Positions 44,513 to 52,678 of a stretch of 64,000 nucleotides of DNA are shown here, one piece after another. Within the stretch, counting starts at the first letter, position 1; each line of letters opens with the position of its first letter. The DNA is taken from NCBI RefSeq assembly GCF_030378205.1, contig NZ_CP127385.1, positions 7,542,001-7,606,000 of the forward strand, given 5' to 3'. Both the position numbers and the translations under genes were made by a program. The notes below the pieces were generated by a model. It was not told where the DNA came from. It was given only the letters and a program-made list of their open reading frames with translations, and did not search any database. Source of the stretch: Bradyrhizobium sp. NP1. GTDB lineage: Bacteria; Pseudomonadota; Alphaproteobacteria; Rhizobiales; Xanthobacteraceae.

Positions 44513-45385
44513 ATGGAACACGATCCGCTGATCACGAGCACGGAACTTGCCGGCATTCTCCATGCGCCGGATTTGCGGCTCTACGACTGCACCACCTATC
44601 TCGAATACCAGCCGCCTGGCAGCGACATCCCCTATATCGCCGTGCCCGGCCGGCGAACGTTTGAGGAAGGGCACATTCCCGGCGCCGATTTCCTCGACCT
44701 GCAGGGCGAGTTCTCCGATCAGCACACGCCGCTCCGTTTCATGATGCCCGACATCGCGGCGCTCGAAGCGGCGTTCGGCCGCCACGGTGTCGGGCCCGAC
44801 AGCCGCGTCGTGCTCTATTCCCTGGCCACGCCGATGTGGGCGACGCGGTTCTGGTGGATGCTGCGCGCGCTCGGCTTCGACAACGCCGCCGTGCTCGACG
44901 GCGGACTGGAGCAATGGCGGGCCGAAGGCCGCGCGATCGAAATGGGACCCGCCAGGGGATATCCGCCCGGGCGTTTCATCGCCAAACCGAGGACGGGCCT
45001 TTTCGTCGACAGCCGTACGGTGCTTGCCGCGCATGGCGTGGCGAACACCGTCGTCGTCAATGCACTGAGCGCGCAGCTGCACCAGGGTCTCGAGCCAAGC
45101 CGCTATGGCCGGCCAGGACACATCCCCGGAAGCTGCAACCTGCCGGCATCGACGCTGCTTGCGGGCGAAACCAAGACCTTCGTGCCGCTGACCGATGCGA
45201 AGACGAAATTCGCCGCGCAGGGCATCGCTCAAGACAAGCGCGTGATCGCCTATTGCGGCGGCGGCATTTCGGCAACCGTCGATCTCTTCATGCTGCACCG
45301 GCTCGGCCATCAGAACCTGACGCTCTATGACGGCTCGATGGGCGAATGGGCAAAAGACGAAAGCCTGCCGATCGAGACCGGCTGA
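44513..45385 (+). CDS. sulfurtransferase with two rhodanese domains
   Basis: This 290-residue protein has tandem rhodanese domains; the second carries the active cysteine Cys248 in IAYCGGGISATVD. The loop CGGGIS resembles the mercaptopyruvate or thiosulfate sulfurtransferase group, but the preferred sulfur donor cannot be decided. The N-terminal domain keeps RRTFEEGHIPGADFLD and SLATPMWATRFWWMLRALG but lacks the cysteine, as is normal. Start ATG 44513 follows GGGAGGACCTGGAAG. Confidence 0.92.
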   Translation: MEHDPLITSTELAGILHAPDLRLYDCTTYLEYQPPGSDIPYIAVPGRRTFEEGHIPGADFLDLQGEFSDQHTPLRFMMPDIAALEAAFGRHGVGPDSRVVLYSLATPMWATRFWWMLRALGFDNAAVLDGGLEQWRAEGRAIEMGPARGYPPGRFIAKPRTGLFVDSRTVLAAHGVANTVVVNALSAQLHQGLEPSRYGRPGHIPGSCNLPASTLLAGETKTFVPLTDAKTKFAAQGIAQDKRVIAYCGGGISATVDLFMLHRLGHQNLTLYDGSMGEWAKDESLPIETG

Positions 45386-45405
45386 GATGCTGACCGCGAC
45401 GGGCG

Positions 45406-46308
45406 TCAGGAGCGGTTCACCAGATAGAGGCCAGCGATCACCAGAAGTGCTGCCGCGCCGAACGCCGGCGTCAGGGCATCGTGCAGGACGAAATACCCGG
45501 CGAGAACGCCGAACAGCGGCGTGAAGAAGCTGAATGCCGACAGCTTGCTCGCGGAGTAGGTGGTCACCAGCCAGAACCACACCGTGAAGGTGAGTCCGAC
45601 CACCCAGAGCGCCTGATAGGCCATCAGTGCGATCGACAGCGGACCGGGCACATGGGTGATGGTCTCCCCGGTCACCCAGGACGCCGCAGCCAGGATCGGG
45701 ATCGAGATCACGACCTGGTAGGCGAGCGCCTTCTCGGGCGCGACGAGATGCAGCCTGGTGCCCTTGGTGACCAGCGTGGTCACGCCCCAGAGCACACCGC
45801 CGCCGACGACCAGGAGGTCGCCGAGCAGCACATTGGCATCGACATTGGCCTGCGGCACGCCGATGGCGAGCGCCACGCCCGAAAAGCACAAAGCAAGCCC
45901 GGCCCATTGCGAGACCCGCAGCCGCTCGCCGAGGAACTGAAAGGCGCCGAGCGCGACGAAGAACGGCGCGGTGTACAGGAACACCACCGCACGCGAGGCC
46001 GACGTGAAACGCAGGCCCTGATAGATCAGAACGAATTCGACGCCGAACAGGATACCGGCGACGAGACCCGGACCGAGCGAGCCGTCGCGCAGCGAGAAAT
46101 TCACCCCGCGCAATGCGCCGACGATCAGGATCACCGGCAGGGCACCGATCGATCGAGCCAGCGCCTGCAGCAGCGGCGGAACCTCAGGGAGCATCAGCTT
46201 GACCGCGACCTGGTTGAACCCCCAGGACAGGCACAACATCAGCATCAGCGCGATGGCGCCCGCGCTGAGCGGCCGCGCGGCGGAAAGCTTCACGTCACTG
46301 GATGTCAT
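45406..46308 (-). CDS. DMT superfamily transporter (EamA family)
   Basis: The 300-residue protein has ten hydrophobic helices in two EamA repeats (ALMLMLCLSWGFNQVAVKL at the start; GVLAGYFVLHDALTPAFG near the end). A typical EamA motif is VFLYTAPFFVALGAFQFLGE. It is an inner-membrane exporter of unknown substrate. It starts 54 bases after the stop of the zur-like gene on the same strand, and could share its transcript. Confidence 0.9.
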   Translation of the reverse strand: MTSSDVKLSAARPLSAGAIALMLMLCLSWGFNQVAVKLMLPEVPPLLQALARSIGALPVILIVGALRGVNFSLRDGSLGPGLVAGILFGVEFVLIYQGLRFTSASRAVVFLYTAPFFVALGAFQFLGERLRVSQWAGLALCFSGVALAIGVPQANVDANVLLGDLLVVGGGVLWGVTTLVTKGTRLHLVAPEKALAYQVVISIPILAAASWVTGETITHVPGPLSIALMAYQALWVVGLTFTVWFWLVTTYSASKLSAFSFFTPLFGVLAGYFVLHDALTPAFGAAALLVIAGLYLVNRS

Positions 46309-46361
46309 TGTTTCCCGGAAATCGGCGCGGTCGCCCGTTTCGTTGTTCTTCTATCGTTGTT

Positions 46362-46853
46362 CTAGGCGGCTTTCTGGCAGTGGGCGCAGGTGCCGGTGAT
46401 CTCGACCACCGACAGTTTCGGCGCAAAGCCGGTGGCGCGCGCCGCGGCATTGAGGCTCTGCGCAACGGGGGCGGCCGGAATCTCGCCGACAGCGCCGCAG
46501 CGCTCGCAGATCAGGAACGCGACCGCGCTGACTGCATCATGGTCGTGCGCGCAGGCGAGAAAGGCGTTGCGGCTCTCGATCCGGTGCACCAGCCCATTCG
46601 CCATCAGGAAATCCAGCGCCCGATAGACCGTGATCGGCGCCGGCCGCGGCATCGATCTGGCGAGCTCGTCGATCACCTCATAGGCGCCGAGCGGGCGGTG
46701 GCTCGAGAGCAGGGCCTGAAGCACCTGGCGGCGGATCGGCGTGAATTTCTGCCCGCGCGTCTCGCAGATCCGCTCGGCATGCGAAATCCCGTCCGCCGTA
46801 CAGCGGCCGTGATCATGATCGGGGGCGGGAAAAGCCGGCTTCGCAGAGGTCAT
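46362..46853 (-). CDS. zur: Fur-family transcriptional regulator, Zur type
   Basis: The 163-residue protein has a Fur-type winged helix (FTPIRRQVLQALLSSHRPLG and APITVYRALDFLMANGLVHR) and two C-terminal CxxC pairs, CERCGAVGE and GTCAHCQKA, that form the structural zinc site. Histidine and cysteine in LACAHDHDAVS fit a regulatory metal site. Zur represses zinc uptake genes when zinc is ample; none are adjacent. The alternative is another Fur-like metal sensor. The ATG at 46853 is preceded by an in-frame GTG. Confidence 0.85.
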   Translation of the reverse strand: MTSAKPAFPAPDHDHGRCTADGISHAERICETRGQKFTPIRRQVLQALLSSHRPLGAYEVIDELARSMPRPAPITVYRALDFLMANGLVHRIESRNAFLACAHDHDAVSAVAFLICERCGAVGEIPAAPVAQSLNAAARATGFAPKLSVVEITGTCAHCQKAA

Positions 46854-46960
46854 CACGGAACTTTCTTACCATGATGCGCCGCCCTGCCAAAGCCTGCGCG
46901 ACTCGCGCGGGAGCCATGCCCTGCAGGCGGGGCAGCATTCCCGCGTTGCGTCACGAAAAT

Positions 46961-46978
46961 TAATAAGCTAGCTTATTA
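46961..46978. promoter_or_regulatory. 18-bp perfect palindrome, candidate MarR operator
   Basis: TAATAAGCTAGCTTATTA is a perfect 18-bp palindrome about 50 bases before the marR start, in an AT-rich stretch amid GC-rich DNA. Its length and symmetry match MarR-family dimer sites, and it overlaps a plausible promoter, so the adjacent MarR protein probably represses its own operon here. A further AAGCTT follows at about 46985. Confidence 0.8.
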
Positions 46979-47028
46979 TAGTCAAAGCTTATCGAGAAAC
47001 CCGAGCAACATTGAGGGCCTTTGCGGCG

Positions 47029-47508
47029 ATGCGCGGTTCCGTGGATATGAACTTCCTCTTCACCCTGGGCGAATTGCAGCGCCTGGTGCGCGCCTATGCC
47101 GACAAGGAAGCGGCCCGCTTCGGCATCACCCGGGCGCAATGGGCGGTGCTGGCCAAGGTCGAACGCAACGAGGGCATGAAGCAGACCGAACTTGCCGAGC
47201 AGATGGAAATGCAGCCGATCACGCTGACGCGACTGATCGACAAGCTCTGCGACAACGACTGGATCGAACGCCGCGGCGACGAGGCCGACCGCCGTGTCAA
47301 CCGGCTCTACCTGAAGAAGGCCGGCCGGCAGCTCCTGGGCAAGATGAGCGGGCTGCGCTCGGAACTCACGGCCACCGCGCTCGACGGCATCAACCCGGCC
47401 GACGCGCACCGGCTTCTCTCCCAGCTCGAAGCCATCAAGGAAAACGTCCGCAACGCCATCCAGAACAACGCGGGCGAGCAACTGAAGAAGGAACAGCGGT
47501 ATGGCTGA
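47029..47508 (+). CDS. MarR-family transcriptional regulator of the emrAB-type operon
   Basis: This 159-residue regulator has the MarR winged helix: ITRAQWAVLAKVERNEGMKQ, the recognition region AEQMEMQPITLTRLIDKLC and wing DWIERRGDEADRRVNRLYLK. The ATG at 47029 is one of several possible starts (TTG 47011, ATG 47047). It overlaps the HlyD-family gene by eight bases, making an operon marR-emrA-emrB. Such regulators release DNA when they bind aromatic or lipophilic compounds. Confidence 0.92.
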   Translation: MRGSVDMNFLFTLGELQRLVRAYADKEAARFGITRAQWAVLAKVERNEGMKQTELAEQMEMQPITLTRLIDKLCDNDWIERRGDEADRRVNRLYLKKAGRQLLGKMSGLRSELTATALDGINPADAHRLLSQLEAIKENVRNAIQNNAGEQLKKEQRYG

Positions 47509-48661
47509 ACCGGTCCTGAAATTTCCGCCCGAGCAGAAGGGCGCGCCGGAGAAGCCGCGGACCAAGGTGGCGGCCGAGCCACGCCGGCGTCTGCTGGCAC
47601 TGATGCGGCGCCATCGCCGTTTCCTGCTGCTGGTGGTGCTGCCGTCGGCGGCTGCGATCGGCGGACTGGTGTTCTATCTCAACGGCGGCCGCTATGTCGG
47701 CACCGACGACGCCTATGTCGGCGCGCAGAAGGTGCTGATCACGCCCGATATCTCCGGCAAGATCGAAAAGGTCGTCGTCAGGGAAGGCCAGCATGTCAAG
47801 CAGGGCGACGTGCTGTTCGAGATCGACCCCGTGCCGTTTCGCCTCGCGGTCGACCAGGCCAGGGCGCAGCTCGACCAGGCCAAGACCACCTATGACAATC
47901 TGACCGCCAACGTCAAAATCTACGGCCAGATGCTCGATCTGGCGCAGCGGTCGGTCGACCTGAAGCAGCGCGACGTCGAACGCAAGCAGTCGCTGGTCAA
48001 GAACAGCTTCGGCTCCCAGCTCGACCTCGACAACGCGTCCAACGCCATGGTCACCGCCGGCGCCCAGGCGCAGTTCGTCAAGCAGCAGCTTTCCAATGCG
48101 CAGGCGCAGCTGCTCGGCAATCCCGATCTGCCGCTCGAGCAGTTTCCGCCCTATGCCCAGGCCAAGGCCAATCTCGACCAGGCGGAGCGCAACCTGAACC
48201 ATACCGTGCTGCGCGCGCCGATGCCGGGCATCGCCACCCAGGTCGAGCAGATCCAGCTCGGCCGCTTCGTCGCCGCCGGCACGCCGGTCTTCTCCGTCAT
48301 CGACATCGACCATCCCTGGGTCGACGCCAACCCGAAGGAAGGCGACTTCACCTATGTCGCGGTCGGCCAGCCCGTGACGCTTGATGTCGACGCGTTCCCG
48401 AACCACGTGTTCAGGGGCAAGATCGGCTCGCTCTCGCCTGGCACCGGCGCGCAGTTCGCGATCCTGCCGCCGCAGAACGCCACCGGCAATTTCGTCAAGG
48501 TGGTGCAGCGCGTGCCGGTGCGGATCTATTTCGACGAGAGCGATCCGTTCGTGAAGAAGCTCAAGGCCGGCATGAGCGTCTATGCCACGATCGACACCGG
48601 CCATCAGCGCTCGATCGCAGGGCTGCTCGGCCTCTCGCCCGCGGCAGCCAACCAGGACTAG
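47501..48661 (+). CDS. emrA: HlyD family membrane fusion protein, EmrA-like
   Basis: The 386-residue protein has one N-terminal membrane helix (FLLLVVLPSAAAIGGLVFYL), a biotinyl-lipoyl-like domain (TDDAYVGAQKVLITPDISGK), a long coiled-coil hairpin (about 100-220) and a second half lipoyl motif (LRAPMPGIATQVEQIQLGRF). EmrA-type adaptors link an inner-membrane MFS pump to an outer-membrane channel. It overlaps marR and precedes the MFS pump by five bases. No outer-membrane partner gene is present. Confidence 0.93.
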   Translation: MAEPVLKFPPEQKGAPEKPRTKVAAEPRRRLLALMRRHRRFLLLVVLPSAAAIGGLVFYLNGGRYVGTDDAYVGAQKVLITPDISGKIEKVVVREGQHVKQGDVLFEIDPVPFRLAVDQARAQLDQAKTTYDNLTANVKIYGQMLDLAQRSVDLKQRDVERKQSLVKNSFGSQLDLDNASNAMVTAGAQAQFVKQQLSNAQAQLLGNPDLPLEQFPPYAQAKANLDQAERNLNHTVLRAPMPGIATQVEQIQLGRFVAAGTPVFSVIDIDHPWVDANPKEGDFTYVAVGQPVTLDVDAFPNHVFRGKIGSLSPGTGAQFAILPPQNATGNFVKVVQRVPVRIYFDESDPFVKKLKAGMSVYATIDTGHQRSIAGLLGLSPAAANQD

Positions 48662-48666
48662 AGCCG

Positions 48667-50229
48667 ATGTCGCCGACCACGGTGCCGTCACCAAGCATGG
48701 CGCCCGGCCTGCGCCGGAACATGGTGACGATCTGCGCCATGACCGCGACCATCATGCAGGCGCTCGACACCACCATCGCCAACGTCGCGCTGCCCTACAT
48801 GCAGGGCACGCTGTCGGCCTCGCAGGACCAGATCAACTGGGTGCTGACTTCCTACATCGTCGCGGCCGCGATCATGACGGCACCGGTCGGCTGGATCGCC
48901 AACCGCTTCGGCCGCAAGCGCATCTTCATCATCTGCTCGGCCGGCTTCACGATCGCCTCCGTGCTGTGCGGGCTCGCGCAGGACATCAACCAGATGGTGC
49001 TGTTCCGCCTGCTGCAGGGCGTGTTTGGCGCGGCGCTGGTGCCGCTGTCCCAGGCCGTGATGCTCGACTCCTACACGCTGCAGGAACGGGCGAAAGCGAT
49101 GTCGATCTGGGGCATGGGCGTGATGATGGGTCCGATCATGGGACCCTCGCTCGGAGCATGGCTGACCGAGACCTATTCCTGGCACTGGGTGTTCTTCGTC
49201 AACCTGCCGTTCGGCGCGATCACCGTGCTCGGGCTCATCGTCTTCATGGATGAGACCAAGAAGGATCTCAGCCTGCGCTTCGACTGGTTCGGCTTCACGG
49301 CGCTCGCGGTTGCGATCGGCGCGCTGCAGCTCGCGCTCGACCGCGGCGAGCAGCTCGGCTGGCTGGAATCCAACGAGATCATCGCCGAGTTCATCGTCTC
49401 CGCCATCGGCTTCTACTACTTCTTCGCGCACTCCTTCACGACCTCGCGGCCGTTCATCCAGTTCGCGCTGTTCAAGGACAGGAATTTCGTCACCGGCTGC
49501 ATCTTCATGACGGTGATGGGGCTCGTGCTTTATTCGACGATGGCGCTGGCTTCGCCCTATTTGCAGAACGTGATCGGCTATCCGATCATCACCGCCGGCC
49601 TGCTGCTTGCGAGCCGCGGCCTCGGCACCTTCGTCGCCATGATGCTGGTCGGCCGCCTGATGCGCTATATCGAGGCGCGCACGCTGATCGTCACCGGGCT
49701 CCTGCTCACCGCGGCCTCGCTGTTCCAGATGACCGGCTGGACCGACCAGACCGGCGGGTCCGAGATCGTGACCGTCAGCGTCGTCCAGGGTTTCGGCTTC
49801 GGCCTTGTCTTCGTGCCGCTGTCGACGGTATCGTTCCTGACGCTGCCCAACCACTTGCGCACCGACGGCACCTCGATGCTGACCCTGATGCGCAACGTCG
49901 CCAGTTCCGTCGGCATCTCGATCGTGATCGCGCAGCTCACGGAAGGCTCGCGGCGGATCCACGCGATCCTGGTCGAGCACATCAATCCGTTCAATCACGC
50001 GCTGCAGATGCCGAACGTCTCCGGCATGATCAATCTCAACACCGACACCGGGCGCGCCATGGCCGACGCCATGGTGAACGTGCAGGCGCAGATCATCGCC
50101 TTCTCGCACGATTACCAGCTCGTGATGCTGTTCATCCTGGTCTCGATCCCGCTGGCCGTCATGATCGGATCGACCAAGGCGGCGCTGCGCGCGCAAGGCG
50201 TGGGGCCCGAACACGCCGTGATGGAGTAA
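48667..50229 (+). CDS. emrB: MFS transporter of the DHA2 family, EmrB-like
   Basis: This 520-residue protein has about fourteen hydrophobic helices and DHA2 signatures: TTIANVALPYMQGTLSASQD, GWIANRFGRKRIFI, RLLQGVFGAALVPLSQAVML and MGPIMGPSLGAWLTETYSW. EmrB-type pumps use the proton gradient to expel lipophilic drugs through EmrA. It is the last gene of marR-emrA-emrB. Specificity is unknown. Confidence 0.95.
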   Translation: MSPTTVPSPSMAPGLRRNMVTICAMTATIMQALDTTIANVALPYMQGTLSASQDQINWVLTSYIVAAAIMTAPVGWIANRFGRKRIFIICSAGFTIASVLCGLAQDINQMVLFRLLQGVFGAALVPLSQAVMLDSYTLQERAKAMSIWGMGVMMGPIMGPSLGAWLTETYSWHWVFFVNLPFGAITVLGLIVFMDETKKDLSLRFDWFGFTALAVAIGALQLALDRGEQLGWLESNEIIAEFIVSAIGFYYFFAHSFTTSRPFIQFALFKDRNFVTGCIFMTVMGLVLYSTMALASPYLQNVIGYPIITAGLLLASRGLGTFVAMMLVGRLMRYIEARTLIVTGLLLTAASLFQMTGWTDQTGGSEIVTVSVVQGFGFGLVFVPLSTVSFLTLPNHLRTDGTSMLTLMRNVASSVGISIVIAQLTEGSRRIHAILVEHINPFNHALQMPNVSGMINLNTDTGRAMADAMVNVQAQIIAFSHDYQLVMLFILVSIPLAVMIGSTKAALRAQGVGPEHAVME

Positions 50230-50232
50230 GGT

Positions 50233-51153
50233 TCAGCCTGCCTTCGGCTTGGCGCGCAGGCAGAACCACATGCCGCCGAGCGACAGCGCGCCACCGACGA
50301 GATGCACAAGCGTCGGCGGCTCGCCGAGGAACGCCATCGACAGCACCGCGCTGACGATCGGACCGAGATAAAGGCTGAGCGAAGTCGCGACCGCGCCGAA
50401 GGTCGAGCCGAGATAGGCGTAGCCGCCATAGGCGAACAGGCCGGGAACCAGCCCCGCGAACAGATAGACCAGCGCCGCGTGCCCGCTGAAGGCGGCATCG
50501 GGCCGCGACCACATTTCGTGGGCGGCAAACGGCAGGGAGAACAGCGCGCCGGCGGCCGCGAACAGGCCGACACGCGCGAGGAAGCTCAAGCCGCGGCCGG
50601 CGCTGTTCTGCATCAGGGTGTAGCCGGCCCATCCCAGCATCGCGAGCAAGGCGAGCAGATCGCCCCAGGCCACCCCGAGCCGCGCGGTCGCGCCGCCACG
50701 GGTGATGATCAGCGCCGCGCCGGCGAGCGAAATCAGCATGCCCGCGACCTGACGGCGATCGATCGCCTCCGTTCCCGACAGCCAGGACATCGCGAGCACG
50801 ACCAGCGGGGCGAGCGCCATGATCAGCGCGATATTGATCGCCGAGGTGGTGACCCCGGCCAGATAGACCGGGCCGCCGCAGACGAACATGCCGAGAAAGC
50901 CGGCGGCGACGATGGCGCGTCCCTGCATGCGCAACAGGCCGGGATTTTCGCGAAGCCCGACCACGACGGCAGGCAGCAGCCCGACGGCCACGATGCTCCA
51001 GCGGAAGAAGGCGATGGTGAAGGGCGGCACGCTGCCGGCGACGCCGCGCGCCAGGATCATGTTGGAAACCTGGGCGGTCGCGACCAGCAGGAAGCCGAGG
51101 AGCCCGAGCAGCTCGTGGTTCCGGCCCGGGGTCGCCTTCTGCGCATCAATCAT
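50233..51153 (-). CDS. DMT superfamily transporter (EamA family)
   Basis: The 306-residue protein has ten hydrophobic helices in two EamA halves (LLGLLGFLLVATAQVSNMIL; LSLYLGPIVSAVLSMAFLGE). It lies 38 bases downstream of pcaG on the same strand, so it may be the last gene of the pcaHG transcript and move an aromatic compound or intermediate; this is inferred from position only. Its 3' end nearly meets the convergent emrB gene. Confidence 0.9.
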   Translation of the reverse strand: MIDAQKATPGRNHELLGLLGFLLVATAQVSNMILARGVAGSVPPFTIAFFRWSIVAVGLLPAVVVGLRENPGLLRMQGRAIVAAGFLGMFVCGGPVYLAGVTTSAINIALIMALAPLVVLAMSWLSGTEAIDRRQVAGMLISLAGAALIITRGGATARLGVAWGDLLALLAMLGWAGYTLMQNSAGRGLSFLARVGLFAAAGALFSLPFAAHEMWSRPDAAFSGHAALVYLFAGLVPGLFAYGGYAYLGSTFGAVATSLSLYLGPIVSAVLSMAFLGEPPTLVHLVGGALSLGGMWFCLRAKPKAG

Positions 51154-51191
51154 GCCGCGACCCCGGGGGACGATCTCAAACGGATCGAGGA

Positions 51192-51794
51192 TCAGATATC
51201 GAAAAACACCGTCTCGTCGCCGCCCTGCAGGCGCAGGTCGAGCCGATAGACGGGGCTGCCCTTGCCGCCCTCGCGCGTGGCAATCAGCGTGGCGCGGCGG
51301 TCCGCCGGTACCAGCGCCAGCACGCCATCGCTGCCGTTGGCCGCCTCGTCGCTGAAATAGATCCGGGTGTACAGATGCCGCAGCATGCCGCGGCCGAACA
51401 CGGCGAGCAAAATATGCGGCGCCTGCGCTCGTCCATCGGGGCCCGGCACCGCGCCCGGCTTGATGGTGTCGAAGGCGTAGGAGCCGTTGGCGTCGGTGCC
51501 GCAGCGGCCGAAGCCGCGGAATTTGGTGTTGGGCAGCGCGCGGCTGTCCTGCGGATCGACAAAACGCCCCTGGCCGTCGGCCTGCCAGATCTCGAGCATG
51601 CAGTCCGGCACCGGCTGGCCTTCGCCGTCATAGACCTTGCCTTCGATGCGGATACGCTCGCCGCTCGCGTCGGGGGTGACCAGATTGCTGGTGAAGGCGT
51701 CGTTCCAGTCGTACTGGCCGTCCGGCGTCAGCCCATATTTGAAGAACGGACCGACGGTCTGCGATGGCGTGATCCCTTCTGCCTTGCCCTGCAC
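51192..51794 (-). CDS. pcaG: protocatechuate 3,4-dioxygenase alpha subunit
   Basis: With PcaH it cleaves protocatechuate to beta-carboxy-cis,cis-muconate by intradiol ring opening. The 200-residue protein shows the alpha-subunit motifs TPSQTVGPFFKYGL, ADGQGRFVDPQDSRALPNTKFRGFGRCGTDANG-type core (seen from about residue 69) and HILLAVFGRGMLRHLYTRIY. The catalytic iron ligands are in the beta subunit. Translation likely starts at GTG 51794, one base after the pcaH stop. Confidence 0.96.
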   Translation of the reverse strand: MQGKAEGITPSQTVGPFFKYGLTPDGQYDWNDAFTSNLVTPDASGERIRIEGKVYDGEGQPVPDCMLEIWQADGQGRFVDPQDSRALPNTKFRGFGRCGTDANGSYAFDTIKPGAVPGPDGRAQAPHILLAVFGRGMLRHLYTRIYFSDEAANGSDGVLALVPADRRATLIATREGGKGSPVYRLDLRLQGGDETVFFDI

Positions 51795-51795
51795 G

Positions 51796-52497
51796 TTATT
51801 TGTTCTCCATTGGCGTGGCGTTGTGGCCGCGCAGCACGATGTTGAAACGGTAGCACAGCGCCCATTCGGGCTGGGTGTTTTCCAGATCGAAGGAGGAGAC
51901 CATGCGCATCCGCGCCTTCTCGTCCGGCACCGAGTTGAAGATCGGATCGAATTCGAACAGCGGATCGCCCGGGAAATACATCTGCGTCACCAGGCGCGAG
52001 ACGAAGGAATGGCCGAACACCGAGAAATGGATGTGCGCCGGACGCCAGGCATTGTGGTGGTTGCCCCAGGGATAGGCGCCGGGCTTGATGGTGACGAAAC
52101 GATAATAGCCCGACGCGTCGCTCTGGGCACGGCCGGCGCCGGTGAAGTTCGGATCGAGCGGCGCCGGATGCTGGTCGCGGACATGGATGTAGCGGCCGCA
52201 GGCGTTGGCCTGCCACAGCTCGACCAGCGTGTTCGGCACGCCGCGCCCGTCCTCGTCGAGCACGTGGCCATGGACGATGATGCGCTCGCCGAGCGGCTCG
52301 CCCTTGTGCATGGTGGTGAGATCGGCATCGCCCTGCCGCACGGTTTCGTGGCCGTAAACCGGTCCGGTCAATTCCGACAGCGTATGCGGCATCGGGATCA
52401 AGGGCTTCTGCGGCGCGCGCAGTATGGAGCTCTTGTAGGCCGGCGACAACGGCGCTGGATGCGCCTTGTTGCTCTCGACGGGGTAGATAAATGTCAT
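51796..52497 (-). CDS. pcaH: protocatechuate 3,4-dioxygenase beta subunit
   Basis: PcaH carries the Fe(III) site of protocatechuate 3,4-dioxygenase. The 233-residue protein contains the intradiol signature beginning GERIIVHGHVLDEDGRGVPN, ligand tyrosines in ACGRYIHVRDQ and SGYYRF, and ligand histidines in WRPAHIHFSVFG. The ATG at 52497 follows AGAGGAGACGCCG; a longer in-frame start at 52590 lies in a repeat. pcaG follows directly. pcaF lies upstream on the same strand. Confidence 0.97.
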   Translation of the reverse strand: MTFIYPVESNKAHPAPLSPAYKSSILRAPQKPLIPMPHTLSELTGPVYGHETVRQGDADLTTMHKGEPLGERIIVHGHVLDEDGRGVPNTLVELWQANACGRYIHVRDQHPAPLDPNFTGAGRAQSDASGYYRFVTIKPGAYPWGNHHNAWRPAHIHFSVFGHSFVSRLVTQMYFPGDPLFEFDPIFNSVPDEKARMRMVSSFDLENTQPEWALCYRFNIVLRGHNATPMENK

Positions 52498-52515
52498 CGG
52501 CGTCTCCTCTTGCCT

Positions 52516-52597
52516 CGTCATTGCGAGAAGCGATAGCTCCGAAGCAATCCCGCCTTCACTTTCGCTGGATTGCGTCGCTGGCGCTCGCAATGATGCC
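52516..52597. repeat. dispersed repeat between pcaF and pcaH
   Basis: CGTCATTGCGAG at the left is mirrored by CTCGCAATGATG at the right, with GAAGCAATCC and GGATTGCGTC as inner arms. This element type (CGTCATTGCGAG...GGATTGCTTCG...GCAATGACG) is a very common intergenic repeat in Bradyrhizobium. A second copy fragment occurs at about 56966-57003. Confidence 0.75.
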
Positions 52598-52678
52598 TCT
52601 GGTAGAGCGGATTCGACGTTCGCAACCTGTTTGCCACGATTCTCTCATGCGAACGTCAAATCCAAAGCTCCACTAGCG

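Noticed and set aside
48688..50214. 508-residue minus-strand frame across emrB
   Set aside because: His/Asp/Arg-rich antisense artefact of a membrane-protein gene.
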